Shown: piece by piece, positions 9,973-20,785 of the stretch | Position numbering within the stretch: the first letter of the stretch is position 1 | How the letters are laid out: each line of letters opens with the position of its first letter | NCBI GenBank assembly: GCA_019649035.1 | Contig: BMAT01008763.1 | Span: forward strand, 25,206 to 48,923 | Length of the DNA stretch: 23,718 bases | Origin: Elysia marginata | Lineage: Eukaryota; Mollusca; Gastropoda; Plakobranchidae | Direction: 5' to 3' | The notes under the pieces: generated by a model | The model's input: the letters and a program-made list of their open reading frames with translations, nothing else | Database searches by the model: none | What the model was told of the DNA's origin: nothing | Made by a program: the position numbers and the translations under genes

Positions 9973-10030
9973 CTGAGAGAGTGAGAGTGAGTGAGTGAGT
10001 GAGTGAGTGAGAGATAGAGAGAAAGAGGGG
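9973..10030. repeat. (GAGT)n purine-rich microsatellite
   Basis: About seven GAGT units flanked by GAGA-type degenerate copies that trail into GAGATAGAGAGAAAGAGGGG. Confidence 0.85.
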
Positions 10031-10354
10031 GAGATCAAAGATAACGCAAGTTTGACAACTTCCACCAATCCACTTGAACTTACATGACTATGTTATTTTA
10101 AATGTGTCTCTGTTGTGATTTATTCCTAACTTATTGAAGCTTGTACCAAAGATTTTTTATTGTACGACAATCTTGTCAATTCTATTTACTTTTTATCTTT
10201 TATCGGTTACCTTTGATTTTTTAAAGAAGAAGAAATCAATCATTTCCAACAGTATTTTGGGGAAGAGTATTTTCCCTTTTGGGGAAAGGCGTTTTCTCTG
10301 TAGTTTGTATGATTATATATCATATCTGTTTCAAAGTGTTTTCAGTGGTGCTTA

Positions 10355-10395
10355 AATAAATAATACACATGCTGTCACATGTTGTCTCTTTGGGT
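10355..10395 (+). terminator. Candidate proximal polyadenylation site
   Basis: AATAAA at 10355-10360 is followed 10-35 bases later by TGCTGTCACATGTTGTCTC, a GT-rich downstream element. It would give a 3' UTR of about 3.5 kb. It is an alternative to the distal site at 16.54 kb. Confidence 0.35.
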
Positions 10396-10660
10396 CGTAA
10401 ACTCCATCTTGAGAAAATTTTGTCAAATTTGATTATCTATATATCGTATTGAGTTTTAGATTAGAGACAACTGGTTAGACAGTGGAAGAGAAAGGAAAAG
10501 ATTATTGAATTTCTGGTGGTGATTTCTCTTGTTTTGTCATTGTCTCTTAATCTTATCTTGGTGCTTCTGTTAACACAGCGGTGCTCCAATCAGGTGTTCA
10601 AAGCAACCTTGAAGCTTGGGTGTTTGACTTGCGACCAGCTATAATAAATTCTGGATGTTG

Positions 10661-10723
10661 NNNNNNNNNNNNNNNNNNNNNNNNNNNNNNNNNNNNNNNN
10701 NNNNNNNNNNNNNNNNNNNNNNN
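10661..10723. other. Assembly gap (63 N)
   Basis: Unresolved bases; the true length is unknown. Any reading frame across it is meaningless. Confidence 1.
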
Positions 10724-11500
10724 AAAATTATACCGAATTCATCAAAACTCTAGAACTGGTGTTAGAGGCAGCCATTAAAATATTAATTGTAATAGTTGGA
10801 AGATAAATGGCGAAATGTAATTCCAGAATAACTTCTTCACATAGTTTTTATAATGAATTCGACCATTCAATTTCCTGTATTCAGGAACATAAGAAAAAAA
10901 TATTTAATGCTTTGTTTCTTATTCAGATATCAATGCTTTTGAAAGTAAAAATTGCATTATCAGACTGATTTTTGAAAAGTGTCAAAACATTCATTTCTCA
11001 CCAGTCAAAATGAGTTGCAACTTTCAGTTTCACATCACAAGGCATTGATCATAATTATTTTGATTTTGGGTTTTACTAAGCTTTTTAACTTAATAAACAG
11101 CTTGAAGTTATCAAAATTTTGAGGAAACATGTTAGAATTTCTTTTGGTTAAAAGCTTAAAGAATATTGTTTAAAAAAAATGCTTTCAAAAGAGATTTTCT
11201 CATGTTCAAACCTTTGATACCCAACTTGTATACTGATCTCTGGACATTGATAGATACAGCAAACATTTAGTCTGATAGACAATGCTGATTAACAAAGTAT
11301 TGTGGGAAAAGAAGTGTATCTCTCAAAGAAAATGACCATGCATTCCCAGCAACCAATTTGAGGGAACCATTGAACTATTGTTAGTTTACCAATGAATAAC
11401 ACCTTCTCTATCACTTACACACAAGCAAGATGGCGTAATCTCACTGTCTATCGCAGAAGGATGTTGCTTTGAGTACTTCATCAAATATTTTTTTTAATTT

Positions 11501-11940
11501 AAAGTTTGTTTTTTATAAAGTAGACATATGATGAGATCGTTCTTCCTTCAAGAAAATAGCCGATCTTCAATATTTGCTTGAGCCTTGCTTTAGATGAAAG
11601 TGACTGGCTCGAATTTTTTTATGTACAATATCTATTATAATATAATAATATAATAATAATAATATTATTGGTAAGTATATGACTTAGGTGAGCTTTCATC
11701 TGCTGGTGCTTGAAATAGTCAAAAGTTGTTTTTCATAAAAGAGACGTATGATGACATATTTCTTTCTTCAAGAAATTATTGAAAGCCAATCTTTATTATT
11801 TGCTTGAGCCTTGCTGTAGATGAAAGGCAAGCCACCTGGGATTTTTTAGTGTGATCTAAATTTGCTTTTCACTATTTGTAAGTATTTGAGTTTGGTGAGC
11901 TGAGCTTTTATCTGCTGGTGCTATAAACAGTCAAATGTTG
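11501..11940. repeat. Diverged two-copy tandem duplication, unit about 220 bp
   Basis: Unit 1 (11501-11720) and unit 2 (11721-11940) share blocks in the same order. These are a TTGTTTTT..ATAAA start, GACRTATGATGA, CTTCAAGAAA, ATTTGCTTGAGCCTTGCT, TAGATGAAAG, GTAAGTAT, GGTGAGCT, ATCTGCTGGTGCT and AGTCAAA.GTTG. Unit 1 carries an extra AT-rich ATA/TAT insertion (11632-11669) that unit 2 lacks. I see no third copy on either side. The divergence implies an old duplication. Confidence 0.85.
11632..11669. repeat. AT-rich ATA/TAT microsatellite inside duplicated unit 1
   Basis: Interrupted TAATAA repeats ending in TATTATT. It is partly self-complementary and absent from the second duplicated unit. 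Confidence 0.8.
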
Positions 11941-12711
11941 TAAAGAGTTTTGGGAGCCTCATTTGTCAGTCATTCTGGTCAATAATGTCTTGATCTGGTG
12001 TGCTATGAAGTCAGTCAAGAATTCTGTCTTCCACGGGTGAGCTGGGCCAGGCGATATCCTCGCTTTGTTTCATCTTGAAAATCCAATTACAGTTTTAGAC
12101 AGCTTCTCAACTTAACCCTCTAAAAAATGCTTTATTTGGTTTTTCTTGTAACCTAGTACAAATTTGGACGTGAAAAATATAACCTTGAGTTCAAAAGTCA
12201 AAAGAGGGAATTATTTTTGTATCATAAATGTCACAATTGATTCAGAGGATTTATGATAAAAATCAAATGGCTTCCATAAAGTATTGGACATTGCTTAAAA
12301 TTTTTCATCCATGTAAAATTGTTGTGTTCATACCTTTTAATATGTGAAATCCACGGCCACAAAGAAACTTGCCAAAACCAATCTGACAGTATTTTTTTTT
12401 CTGGAGCCCAAACTGATCTTTGTTGAACCACAAGCCACCCTGAATTCCAACATTAGCTTCGAATGTCAGGAGAAAATCATAATTTGATATTGCTTCAGTA
12501 AAGGGCAAGCGAAACTTTAAAACTGAAGTAACACAGGGGCAGCCATGATCTTACCAATTTTCAAGTTGTCTGTGTCTGTTTTGGTTTTAGTTTATATTGT
12601 GTGTTGGTTGATACATGCGTACGTGTTACATTTAAAATAGTAACAGCCACGTGTTGAACCAGATTGATCCCAAAGAATTATGTGATGCTTCTTAGTCAGC
12701 ATTTATCCCTG

Positions 12712-12790
12712 TATATAATTGGTTAAACTATATATAATGACTTATAACAAAAAATACTATATATATATTATATACGTATACATACATTTA
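12712..12790. repeat. TA-rich low-complexity tract
   Basis: TATATA runs with interruptions, including ACTATATATATATTATATACGTATA. No function is visible. Confidence 0.7.
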
Positions 12791-15174
12791 TCTATGAACA
12801 GTAGACGGTACTATATTTGCATTTCTTATTTAATTCTATGTGGTTCAATCTTTGCTGTTGTGCCAGCCTATGTTGTAATCCTTTGATTTAGATCTATACA
12901 TGTACATGCCAGTTATCAAGTTTTTCCATTTCAAAAGGAGATGATCAGATTCATGAACATTTTTCTTATTGACAATGTATGTGTAGACCTGTTTAGTTTT
13001 CTATTTCATATTCTATTACACTCTTGCCCCTAACACTAAAGGTTTTTATTAGAAATAAAGATAAAACGCCCAATGTTTTATTCAGATATATATGTCTTGT
13101 GTCTAGGGAGCATAAGTCGGAGATCGCAATTTAACCCCCAAAAGCATTACTGTTGAGCAAGATATTTTTCTAAGCTTCCAAACATCAAAAAATTAATAAA
13201 ACTATCAATATTTTGAAAAAAAAACTTTAAATTTTTGTTAATATAATGTGCAAAGAAAAATTAGACCTTTAAAAGGCATTTTCTCAAAAAAGAAATATCT
13301 GACTTCCAACTCATTCACCCTGGCTGCAAGACATATCACAAAGACGAAAGATTTCAAGATCTAGAAAGTAGAAACATGTATTGGGGTGTTAAACATGGAT
13401 TTTGCTAGTTAATAATGGCCTCTGCTTGCAAGTCCTTGATAAAGTTTTTACTCACAAGCTTGCATTGATAAAAAGTAGCATAACTGTCAAGGTTTAAAGA
13501 TCAATGCCAGGGTAAATTGTCGATTTTCATTACAGGTGTGGTTTACGACTGTTGTAATGGGTGGGGGGGAGCAAGGAAATTATTTTGTACCCAGTATTGT
13601 TAATGCTACCATACATTGGCAATAGATGTTTCCTTTTCGTGTTACCTAGTAAATCATAATGAAAATTTAGTTTTGCTGTCGTTGTGTTTCTTACTTCAGG
13701 AGGAATTGTTTTCTGGTACCCTAGCTTTAACTTGTAGCAGATGTAGCTATGTGGAGTTTCTGCAACCTGTTTTATATTCAATACTTTATAGTTTCACATG
13801 AATCATATCATATGCTGTCTGTAATTGCAGGTACGTGAGGTCGTGAGATAAGAGAGTGATAAACCAAATGTTTAAAAAAAAAAGACCCCATTATGTGTGA
13901 ATGTGTTGCATAGTTTATATAGTGCAGTTTCACTTTCCATCTTTGTTTAAGTCAATGTCCGAGCTTTAGTTCAAGAATGACTCTTATATTGAAAACTACT
14001 CAGTTATAGTTGCAAATTGAATACTGTTCTTTTGTGTAAGCAAGTGCATTTTTTTCTCTTACATTTAGGACCACAAGAGTCTTCATTCTTGAGCTTTGTT
14101 TTAAATGATCACTGAGTGCTATGAAGACTCTCAGGATAAGTTCTAGTCTTTTGTTTCATTGGATTTATTTTTAGAGTGTGCCATCTAAGAGTTCGACACT
14201 ATATGGGTTTTCTCTTTTATGTTCTTTGCATAAGGTGCCTACTGATCTTGTTTTCGTGTTTGTTCACTAAAATTTGGATGTGTCAAAAAGCATTTTTTAT
14301 TATTATTGATTTTAGAATGTAAGATTTCACTATCAAGTTAAAGTTTTTTGGATGAGTTTTCTTAGGCTCATTTTCAATACAAAAATACAAGAACACAAGT
14401 TGTACTTGAAAGGATTAGACACTTTTTCTGTACTTGTGCAAGTTGGACCTACACTAAAAGTGAGATGGAACTGAAACCTGGCTACAGAACAATTCAAGCT
14501 GCTGATGTCAATTTGGTATCCAGCTTTGACAACTTAAAAATAGAGGAGTAACCATAAACTACTACTAATCCGTGAAATTTCAGTACTAGAAAGTGTGGGT
14601 TTAATTTTTTTTTTCTTGTTGTTCCAGGCACAAAGTGTTGTTGTAAGTGAATTATATTTTTTTTTGTGATGAGAGAAATATACAGACGTAACAAATGTTG
14701 AAAAAATATTGTACTAGAGAAACACGTCAAGTAGTGAAGACGAAATGTATTCAAATACAACAATTGCAACAAGTGTGAAAGTAGTGAGAGAGACAAAAAT
14801 GATTTTGTTGTAACTCTGTATGTTTATACTGATGTCAGTCTAGCCTAAACTCACCCTAGTCTATATATAAAAAGTCTTCTCAAATGATCATCTTAAAGCC
14901 AAAGAAATCCAATTGTTTTGCATTAACTTATTGTGATCCGTTTGCTTTTGGGTTTTTTTAAGGTGGAAATCAAATGTGTTTTTCACCAATGAGTTTTGGA
15001 TTTGTTTATATATGGGTGTTTTTAATTTTATAATTTGCTAAAGGCACTTTACTTTTTTGCCCTGTGTGACTTTGGGAAAAAAAAACCTCTGGGCTATTCA
15101 AATTGTTTCTTAAACTTTTCAGTCAACACTAGAAAACTGAGCTTTATTTCCTTCCTTTGCTCCTTTGTTTCTNN

Positions 15175-15210
15175 AAAAAAAAAAATAAATAAATAAATAA
15201 ATAAATACAA
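15175..15210. repeat. Poly-A / (AAAT)n microsatellite after two N
   Basis: NN at 15173-15174 is followed by a run of A and six AAAT units. It could be the tail of a degraded retroelement, but I see no recognisable body. Confidence 0.75.
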
Positions 15211-15958
15211 ATTAAAAACAAAAAAATCCTTGATGCTGAAGCCTAAGGTGATGTCAGGACATCATGTGTCCTTCATTCTCCCGTCCACCCATTAGAAAAT
15301 TGTTATTCTATAATCGCATGGAAAGAAGAAGATCTGTTTAATTGATAATTAATTTCTCCACACAACACACACATACACACATTTACATCTGAAAAGATAT
15401 ATTCTTTCCTTGGAATTTATAAATTAATTGAGAGGGTGATTAGTTTGCTCTTTGGATACTTCTAGTGTCTGATATTCATAACCCTCCCGCTGATGCTAAT
15501 ACAATTTAGTGTATTAAAAAAAAAACAAAACAGAAAATAGATTTTTATCACAGTTAACTTATGATTTTTTTTCCTTTGCCTTGCTTTTTTTGGCCTGGGC
15601 AGCTGTGTTGTTTAAATGTATCCCCCACTCAGTAGATGTTGTTTTTTCTTGGTTTTTTTTTTACTAGGAAATAGTCTGTGAACCCCAGTTGTATTAGAGT
15701 TTTAAATATATTATATGAGTCAGTATACCAGTAGGTTTTTCTATAGTCTCAGTACTTCATCCCCTCTGTATTACCTTTTCCCATCTCATATAATACTGTA
15801 AAGAAAGAGATAGAACTAGACAATACTGAGGGGACAATTTATGTACTTGATAGAAGGTGAAAAAAATTATAATTATATGGTCAACAAGCTGATGTACTAG
15901 TTTCATTATTTTCAATAAATTTTAGCTGTTATGCATGTATAATTTAAAAGTTCTGATG

Positions 15959-16048
15959 CAGTGGGACCTCGCTAATTGGGAAATGTTAGGACTAGGAGAT
16001 GATGATTTTTTTCCAGATCGGTGTCCCAATCATCAGAGACCCCCATTG
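15959..16048. mobile_element. Small MITE-like foldback element, possibly pogo/Tigger-type
   Basis: The left end CAGTGGGACCTCGCTAAT (15959-15976, then TGGG) is imperfectly mirrored by CCCAATCATCAGAGACCCCC and ATTG at 16025-16048. The two arms agree at roughly three quarters of positions, with a loop of about 44 bases. The ends CAGTGGGACCTCG resemble the terminal repeats of pogo/Tigger DNA transposons, which insert at TA. TA follows the right end, but the left flank is TG, so the target duplication is not intact. No coding capacity. The family link is from memory of the end motif. Confidence 0.5.
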
Positions 16049-16475
16049 TATACTAGTATAATAAAGTGAAGCTGTATTACAGTTAAACCCTAACTCAGAA
16101 CCAGCCTTTCCCGTTGGTTACATCTTCGTTTGTCTTCCGTTAAGATCAAAATTATTGTGATAAGAAAGGTCAAAGTTTGCTTGTTAAACTTAAAAAAAAA
16201 AGAGGTTTGACCTTAGAAGCTGATATGTTGTGATGATGGTAATCCGTTGTGTTACGAGTATTTTACAGTTTGTTTCGCTCTGGTTCAAAGTACAAGACAT
16301 TTCTTTCAGCAATCAACCAAAGATATAGTGTATTGCCTTGTTTTCTTCTTGCCTGATTTCTTTTTGTAATGATAAACTCATTTACATCTAATGATTGTTT
16401 TACATTTCCATTATAAGACAACTGTAAATGTCGTTTGTGATTAGTGACAGTCATATAAAGAATGTGCTATAGATA

Positions 16476-16503
16476 ATTATTATTATTATTTATATTATTA
16501 TTT
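16476..16503. repeat. (ATT)n microsatellite
   Basis: ATTATTATT units with one interruption, shortly before the candidate polyadenylation site. Confidence 0.75.
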
Positions 16504-16542
16504 TCCTCTTTGTGGATGCCTGTGTAATATTTTGGACAATCA

Positions 16543-16618
16543 ATTAAAAAAAAATTAAATGTCATTTATACAGATACCATTGTCTGATTTAGTTGTTGGG
16601 TCTTTCTGTTTGTTTGTA
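16543..16618 (+). terminator. Candidate distal polyadenylation site of the Pax transcript
   Basis: Two ATTAAA hexamers (16543-16548 and 16554-16559) are followed by a strong GT/T-rich downstream region from about 16580 to 16618 (TTGTTGGGTCTTTCTGTTTG). Cleavage would fall around 16570-16580. Just downstream, the + strand shifts by eye from T-rich to A-rich, as expected where a + transcript ends and DNA of a convergent gene begins. There is no direct evidence of cleavage. Confidence 0.45.
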
Positions 16619-16886
16619 GCATTTACCCTTAAACTTAAAAAAAAAATTTAAAAATAGTAATGGCACAAGTTTTAACAAAAAGTATTAAGGCAATTTCAAC
16701 AATAATCTTTGTAGTTTAAAAAAGGTTTAATCATGTTAAAACAAAAATTGGTGTACAACTACACGCACTTATTTATCATGTCAGTTTCCATCTATACACA
16801 TTACAGCATAAGCAAAAGGAAAATAATAAATTATGATCACAAAGAGCTCGGTAGGATACTCAACTTTTCAGAGCAGCATCCTGTAT

Positions 16887-17353
16887 AGCATAATAATACT
16901 ACATAACGGATCAATCAGCCAAACAATAATACTACAAATTGAACCTATCAGCCAAACAATAATACAACGCAAATGATAAATCAGCCAAGCAATAACACTC
17001 ACAACGGACCAAACAATAATGCTACAAAATAAACCAATCAGCCAAGCAATAATACTCACAATGGACCAATCAGCCATACAATAATACTCACAACGGACCA
17101 ATCAGCCAAACATTAATACTACTACAAAACGGACCAATCAGCCATACAATAATACTGACAACGGACCAACCAGCCATACATTAATACTCACAATGGACCA
17201 ATCAGCCAAACAATAATACTACACAAATAAACCAATCAGCCATACAATAATACTACTACACAATGGAACAATCAGCCATACAATAATACTCACAACGGAC
17301 CAATCAGCCAAACAATAATACTACTACACAAGGGATAAATCAGCCAAACAATT
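16887..17353. repeat. Minisatellite of about 14 units (32-36 bp) carrying CCAATCAG boxes
   Basis: Each unit is a version of GGACCAATCAGCC, then AWACAATAATACT, then CACAAC or ACTACACAA. Units run about 32 bp, with longer 34-36 bp variants that have an extra ACT. One unit near 17010 lacks the ATCAGCC block. Seven units contain an exact CCAATCAG, mostly preceded by GGA; the others have single changes (GATCAATCAG, CCAACCAG, ACAATCAG, TAAATCAG). The array has no unique spacers, so it is not CRISPR. Confidence 0.93.
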
Positions 17354-18177
17354 AAGATTAAGCAAAGTCCTAACCAAATAAAACATCAACTCCATGTGCA
17401 GTATTGTTTTACAAAAGAGGCTTCATCCATTGGATCAAGAGTCTTATACCAACAGACATGAAGCCTGTACATATACCATGTAATAATTGTGAAGTATTTT
17501 GGTTTAGCTGGAAAGTGAAAAAGAAGCCTCAACTTTCATGAGTAAGGGCCTTAATTAGTAAGTATATGCTCCACTTTTCCAACATTAACTTTAAAAATAA
17601 ACTTAACTGATGTGAAGACACCATCAGTCAGGAAAAAATAAACCCACGAAAAGTAACCAACTTACTACTGGAAAAAATATCATTTAGAATTTTCTTTTTT
17701 TAAAATTTAGCATCACGGGTAAGGAAGTATAAGACGTGAAGTATCCCTGGTGAACTAAACACCTGAGGTATCAAAGTTTTGTCCTACTTTGTGTGTTCAA
17801 ATATAAATCCTTTTTTTTTCACTTTCTTATCTAGAAAAAGCTCACATTTTAACTCTAAAACTTCTACGCCCAACTTACACCAAACTTTTATAATCTTCTG
17901 TTTTTGTGGGTTTTGGGTTTGTTTTTTGTTTTTTGTTTTTTTTTCTTAAACAAAAGGGAATAGGAGACTTTTTGCTAAAGCCTTTGGTCAAAGCATGAAT
18001 TCAGCTCAGATGTAACTCTCACATATCCATAACTTTAGAAACGATAGTTTTTTTTTAATTACCTGCATTTTATAGTCAAATGCAAAATGAACACATTAAA
18101 ATATAACAAATTCACAAAAATTTCATCAGCCTTAAACCAATTAAATGGCAATGAAAACATACTGTTTAGTCCTATTA

Positions 18178-18292
18178 GGAATGGGATTAAAGTGCAAGTT
18201 ATCGTTCCTTTTGGAAAACTCCCTCTTCTAAGTCAATTGGTTTCCGGCAAGAACGATAATTGAGCGCTCTATTTTCATTCCCGACTGTTCCT
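18178..18292. other. Imperfect hairpin of about 115 bases (MITE relic or small-RNA precursor-like)
   Basis: The left arm (GGAATGGGATTA, then TTATCGTTC at 18199-18207, then a GGAAA block) pairs with the right arm (a TTTCC block, GAACGATAA at 18251-18259, then CATTCCC). The core 9-base stem is perfect. Further pairing with wobble and small bulges extends to both sides, leaving a terminal loop of about 20 bases. No known miRNA sequence is recognised. A foldback transposon remnant is the alternative. Confidence 0.5.
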
Positions 18293-18536
18293 ACCATCGC
18301 TTTCCAAGTGAAACATTTTTTTTCCCCTGGCAAGATTTAGCATCCTTTTTGTCTTCTATATGAATTTACTTGTTTTTATGAGGGCACAGTAGAGTCAAAC
18401 AAAACTCTAACTACAAAGCAGTGAAATAAAAATAATGAAAACATCGATGCATCTACATCATGCATTATGAATGAACATATCCAGCTTCTAATATTGTTTT
18501 TCAAGACAACATTTGTACCAATGTCTGTAGTTCTGT

Positions 18537-18585
18537 CCCTCCCTCTCTCTCTCCCTCCCTCCCCTCTCCCTCTCTCTCCCTCCCT
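18537..18585. repeat. (CT)n/(CCCT)n polypyrimidine tract
   Basis: Nearly 50 bases of alternating C and T runs with no purine until GATTAAAT. Confidence 0.9.
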
Positions 18586-20009
18586 GATTAAATCAATGCA
18601 GGGCTGAAACTTGATAAGACCTACCTCTTGTTTACAACAATTGTTATCATCATAGTGTCAGACAAAATCAGTGTCTTCTTTTGCTCTTAAAAAATAAAGC
18701 AACAAAATCATAAACAATGATTAAAATCCAATCACAAGTATTCAACATGTGAAAAAAAAAAAGGATTTAAAAGAAACCGTATGCTCTTAAGCCATTTCAT
18801 GACAAGAATTGGCTTGTTTGTGTGCCACTGGGACAAAATGAAACTTACTTTCTCTTGTCAAGAGTACATGAAAAGACCTGAACTTGATAAGGAAGCTGTG
18901 GGTACATTCTCAGTTCTGACATGATTAATTACATAATTATAACCTTATTTTGCCACCAACTGCGGGTAAGATACCCTCGGACACATTGATATGTTTACTA
19001 GTGAGACTAATAACGCAGGCAACGCTTGAGATTTATTTACTCCACACACAAGTCTCCTCTATTGTCTTGGAGGGCAAAATTTCCAGACCAGGGCTTACCA
19101 CTAGATCAGATCTTTCATTTTCGATTAAGAAAAATGTGAAAAGAAAGTTCAACATGAAGTCAATACTTCACGAAAATTACAATGCCAGTCTGATGTTACT
19201 CTTTTTACACTCAGAGACAGAATTTGTTTAAACAATGCTGAGGTTTGGCAAGAAGAGATGACAATTGTTGTTTTAAGGTTGTTTTTTTTTCTTTTCAAAG
19301 AGTAAGAGTGAGACAAAAACTTTAAATTTATAACATCAAACTCATAATAGCTTTAAAAAAAACAACATAAATTAACTTTCTTTCTTTTTTTAATAAAAGC
19401 AAGCCAAAAATTAATGCAGTTTTCTCGTTATTCCTTACAACTGGACACGTGTAAAGAATTTTTATGTCTTTCCTAGCTAGCTTTTGGCCATGCAGAGTTT
19501 ATAGCATCTTGTGGTCGAGGCCATATACCCCTTCCTACAGTCATTGTTATCCTTTAACACTATACATATACATATGTTTTATTTCGATTTGAAAGAAAAT
19601 TTTAATTTGAGCAGAGTAGGTTTAAATCTAAACTATATGGAACGTAAACATTATTGTAATTTGTCTGCTGTCCAGGGTGAATGAGTCAGAAGTTGGGAGT
19701 CTTTTTTTTTAGAAAGCCCCATTTAAAGTTATTTTTTCTTTTTTTTTTCTACATTGTAAATAAACAAAAATTTCAAATCTTCCCTAAAAACAGATAGTTT
19801 TATTAATTTTTTTACGCTTATAGGCTTAGACAAATGTCTTGTTCATAACAGCCACGCTTTTGAAGGTGAACATTGCAGCGTAAGACTTATTCACCCAGGA
19901 CGTGAGACATTCAACCTTTTTAAACTGCACCAGTTGCGCCCCTTTTCATCCCTGTAAACCCTTGTGTGTTGCTGGACACTCAAAATAACTAGTTCGTAAC
20001 TGCACAGGC

Positions 20010-20043
20010 TTTAGGTGTTTTTGAAAAATCAAGAACACCTAAA
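20010..20043. other. Short hairpin, 13-bp stem
   Basis: TTTAGGTGTTTTT (20010-20022) pairs with AAGAACACCTAAA (20031-20043) with one mismatch (a G-U pair in + strand RNA) across an 8-base loop. Function unknown. Confidence 0.6.
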
Positions 20044-20118
20044 AACCCTATAACAACATTTAAGGTATCAATAAATTAAAAGGATAATTTATAGATACAG
20101 ACAGGCATCTCGTTTTTT

Positions 20119-20150
20119 CACACACACACACACACACACACATACACACA
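20119..20150. repeat. (CA)n microsatellite
   Basis: About eleven CA units followed by CATACACACA. Confidence 0.95.
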
Positions 20151-20202
20151 TTTGCATAGCTAGACTACTATAGCAGTGAAAACATTATGGCGTCGTCGTA
20201 AA

Positions 20203-20250
20203 AATAAAGTTTTGTGAGAACTGAGTGTGTGTGAGTTTTCTTTTGTTTTG
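20203..20250 (+). terminator. Orphan polyadenylation-like signal on the + strand
   Basis: AATAAA at 20203-20208 is followed by GAGTGTGTGTGAG and TTTTCTTTTGTTTTG at 20223-20250, a textbook arrangement. No + strand exon is visible close upstream, so it may serve an unseen transcript or be fortuitous next to the CA repeat. Confidence 0.3.
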
Positions 20251-20779
20251 CTATTTACTTGTAGGAGTTTTGCGATAAATTAAGCCACCCCATAAACAAT
20301 TTGACCTAGACTTTTATCATCATTATCTTCCTTGATGCTAGATCTATATCTAGAAATAGAACTGGATTTAGTTTTGCTCCCAAGAACCTTTTCTAGGAAC
20401 ATATGTAATGTAAAAATATACCTAGGAAGTAATATATGTAATAAACGTTTTCCGCTGTGAGCAACATGAAAAAGATATGTGACTAGTAAGAATGCTGTTT
20501 TTTTAAATAACACGCAGTGATTTTTCTGAGTGAGGGGGGAGGAGTGAACTTTCACTTCTCGCATCTTGTGTGATGCAACGCATTGTAACTAAGCCCGTAC
20601 GCCCAGCGTAAGAAGGTGAAACAAATTTTGGTTTGGCCAGGGTACTATATACAAAGAGAAAATCCTTTGGCCATCAAAACTATTTGCTTCAACCAGCCAT
20701 TTAGTTGAAAGAGATTCCACGGTAAAAATATTCACAATCATTCTAAGCCATGGTTACTTTACAAGTGGCACAGTGAGCA

Positions 20780-20785
20780 TTTATT
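20780..20785 (-). terminator. Candidate polyadenylation hexamer for the - strand gene
   Basis: TTTATT on the + strand is AATAAA on the - strand, about 566 bases past the - strand stop codon at 21351. It is followed on the - strand by TGCTCACTGTGCC. It is the nearest clear hexamer I found; sites further left are also possible. Confidence 0.35.

Larger units (their letters stand above)
6809..16580 (+). other. Probable very long 3' UTR / downstream non-coding region of the Pax gene
   Basis: No exon-like reading frame with flanking splice sites is visible on either strand. The block is AT-rich and by eye mostly T-richer than A-richer on the + strand. Several AATAAA hexamers occur, the best proximal one at 10355-10360 followed by a TGCTGT/TGTTGT stretch. 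The most convincing end is near 16.58 kb. Contents are listed separately: AU-rich elements, microsatellites, a duplicated block at 11.5-11.9 kb, a small foldback element at 15.96 kb and three N gaps. Whether one transcript covers the full 9.8 kb is an inference; part of it could be intergenic. Confidence 0.4.

Noticed and set aside
10581-10778. 65-codon frame on the + strand
   Set aside because: It runs through 63 unknown bases, so the frame is meaningless.
14494-14796. 100-codon frame on the - strand
   Set aside because: Leu/Ser/Lys-rich translation of AT-rich DNA with no domain and no splice or expression context.
16868-17101. 77-codon hydrophobic repeat frame on the - strand
   Set aside because: It is a translation of the CCAAT minisatellite; the apparent membrane-like repeats come from the DNA repeat.
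16887-17353. CRISPR array
   Set aside because: Units follow one another directly with no unique spacers, and the genome is eukaryotic.
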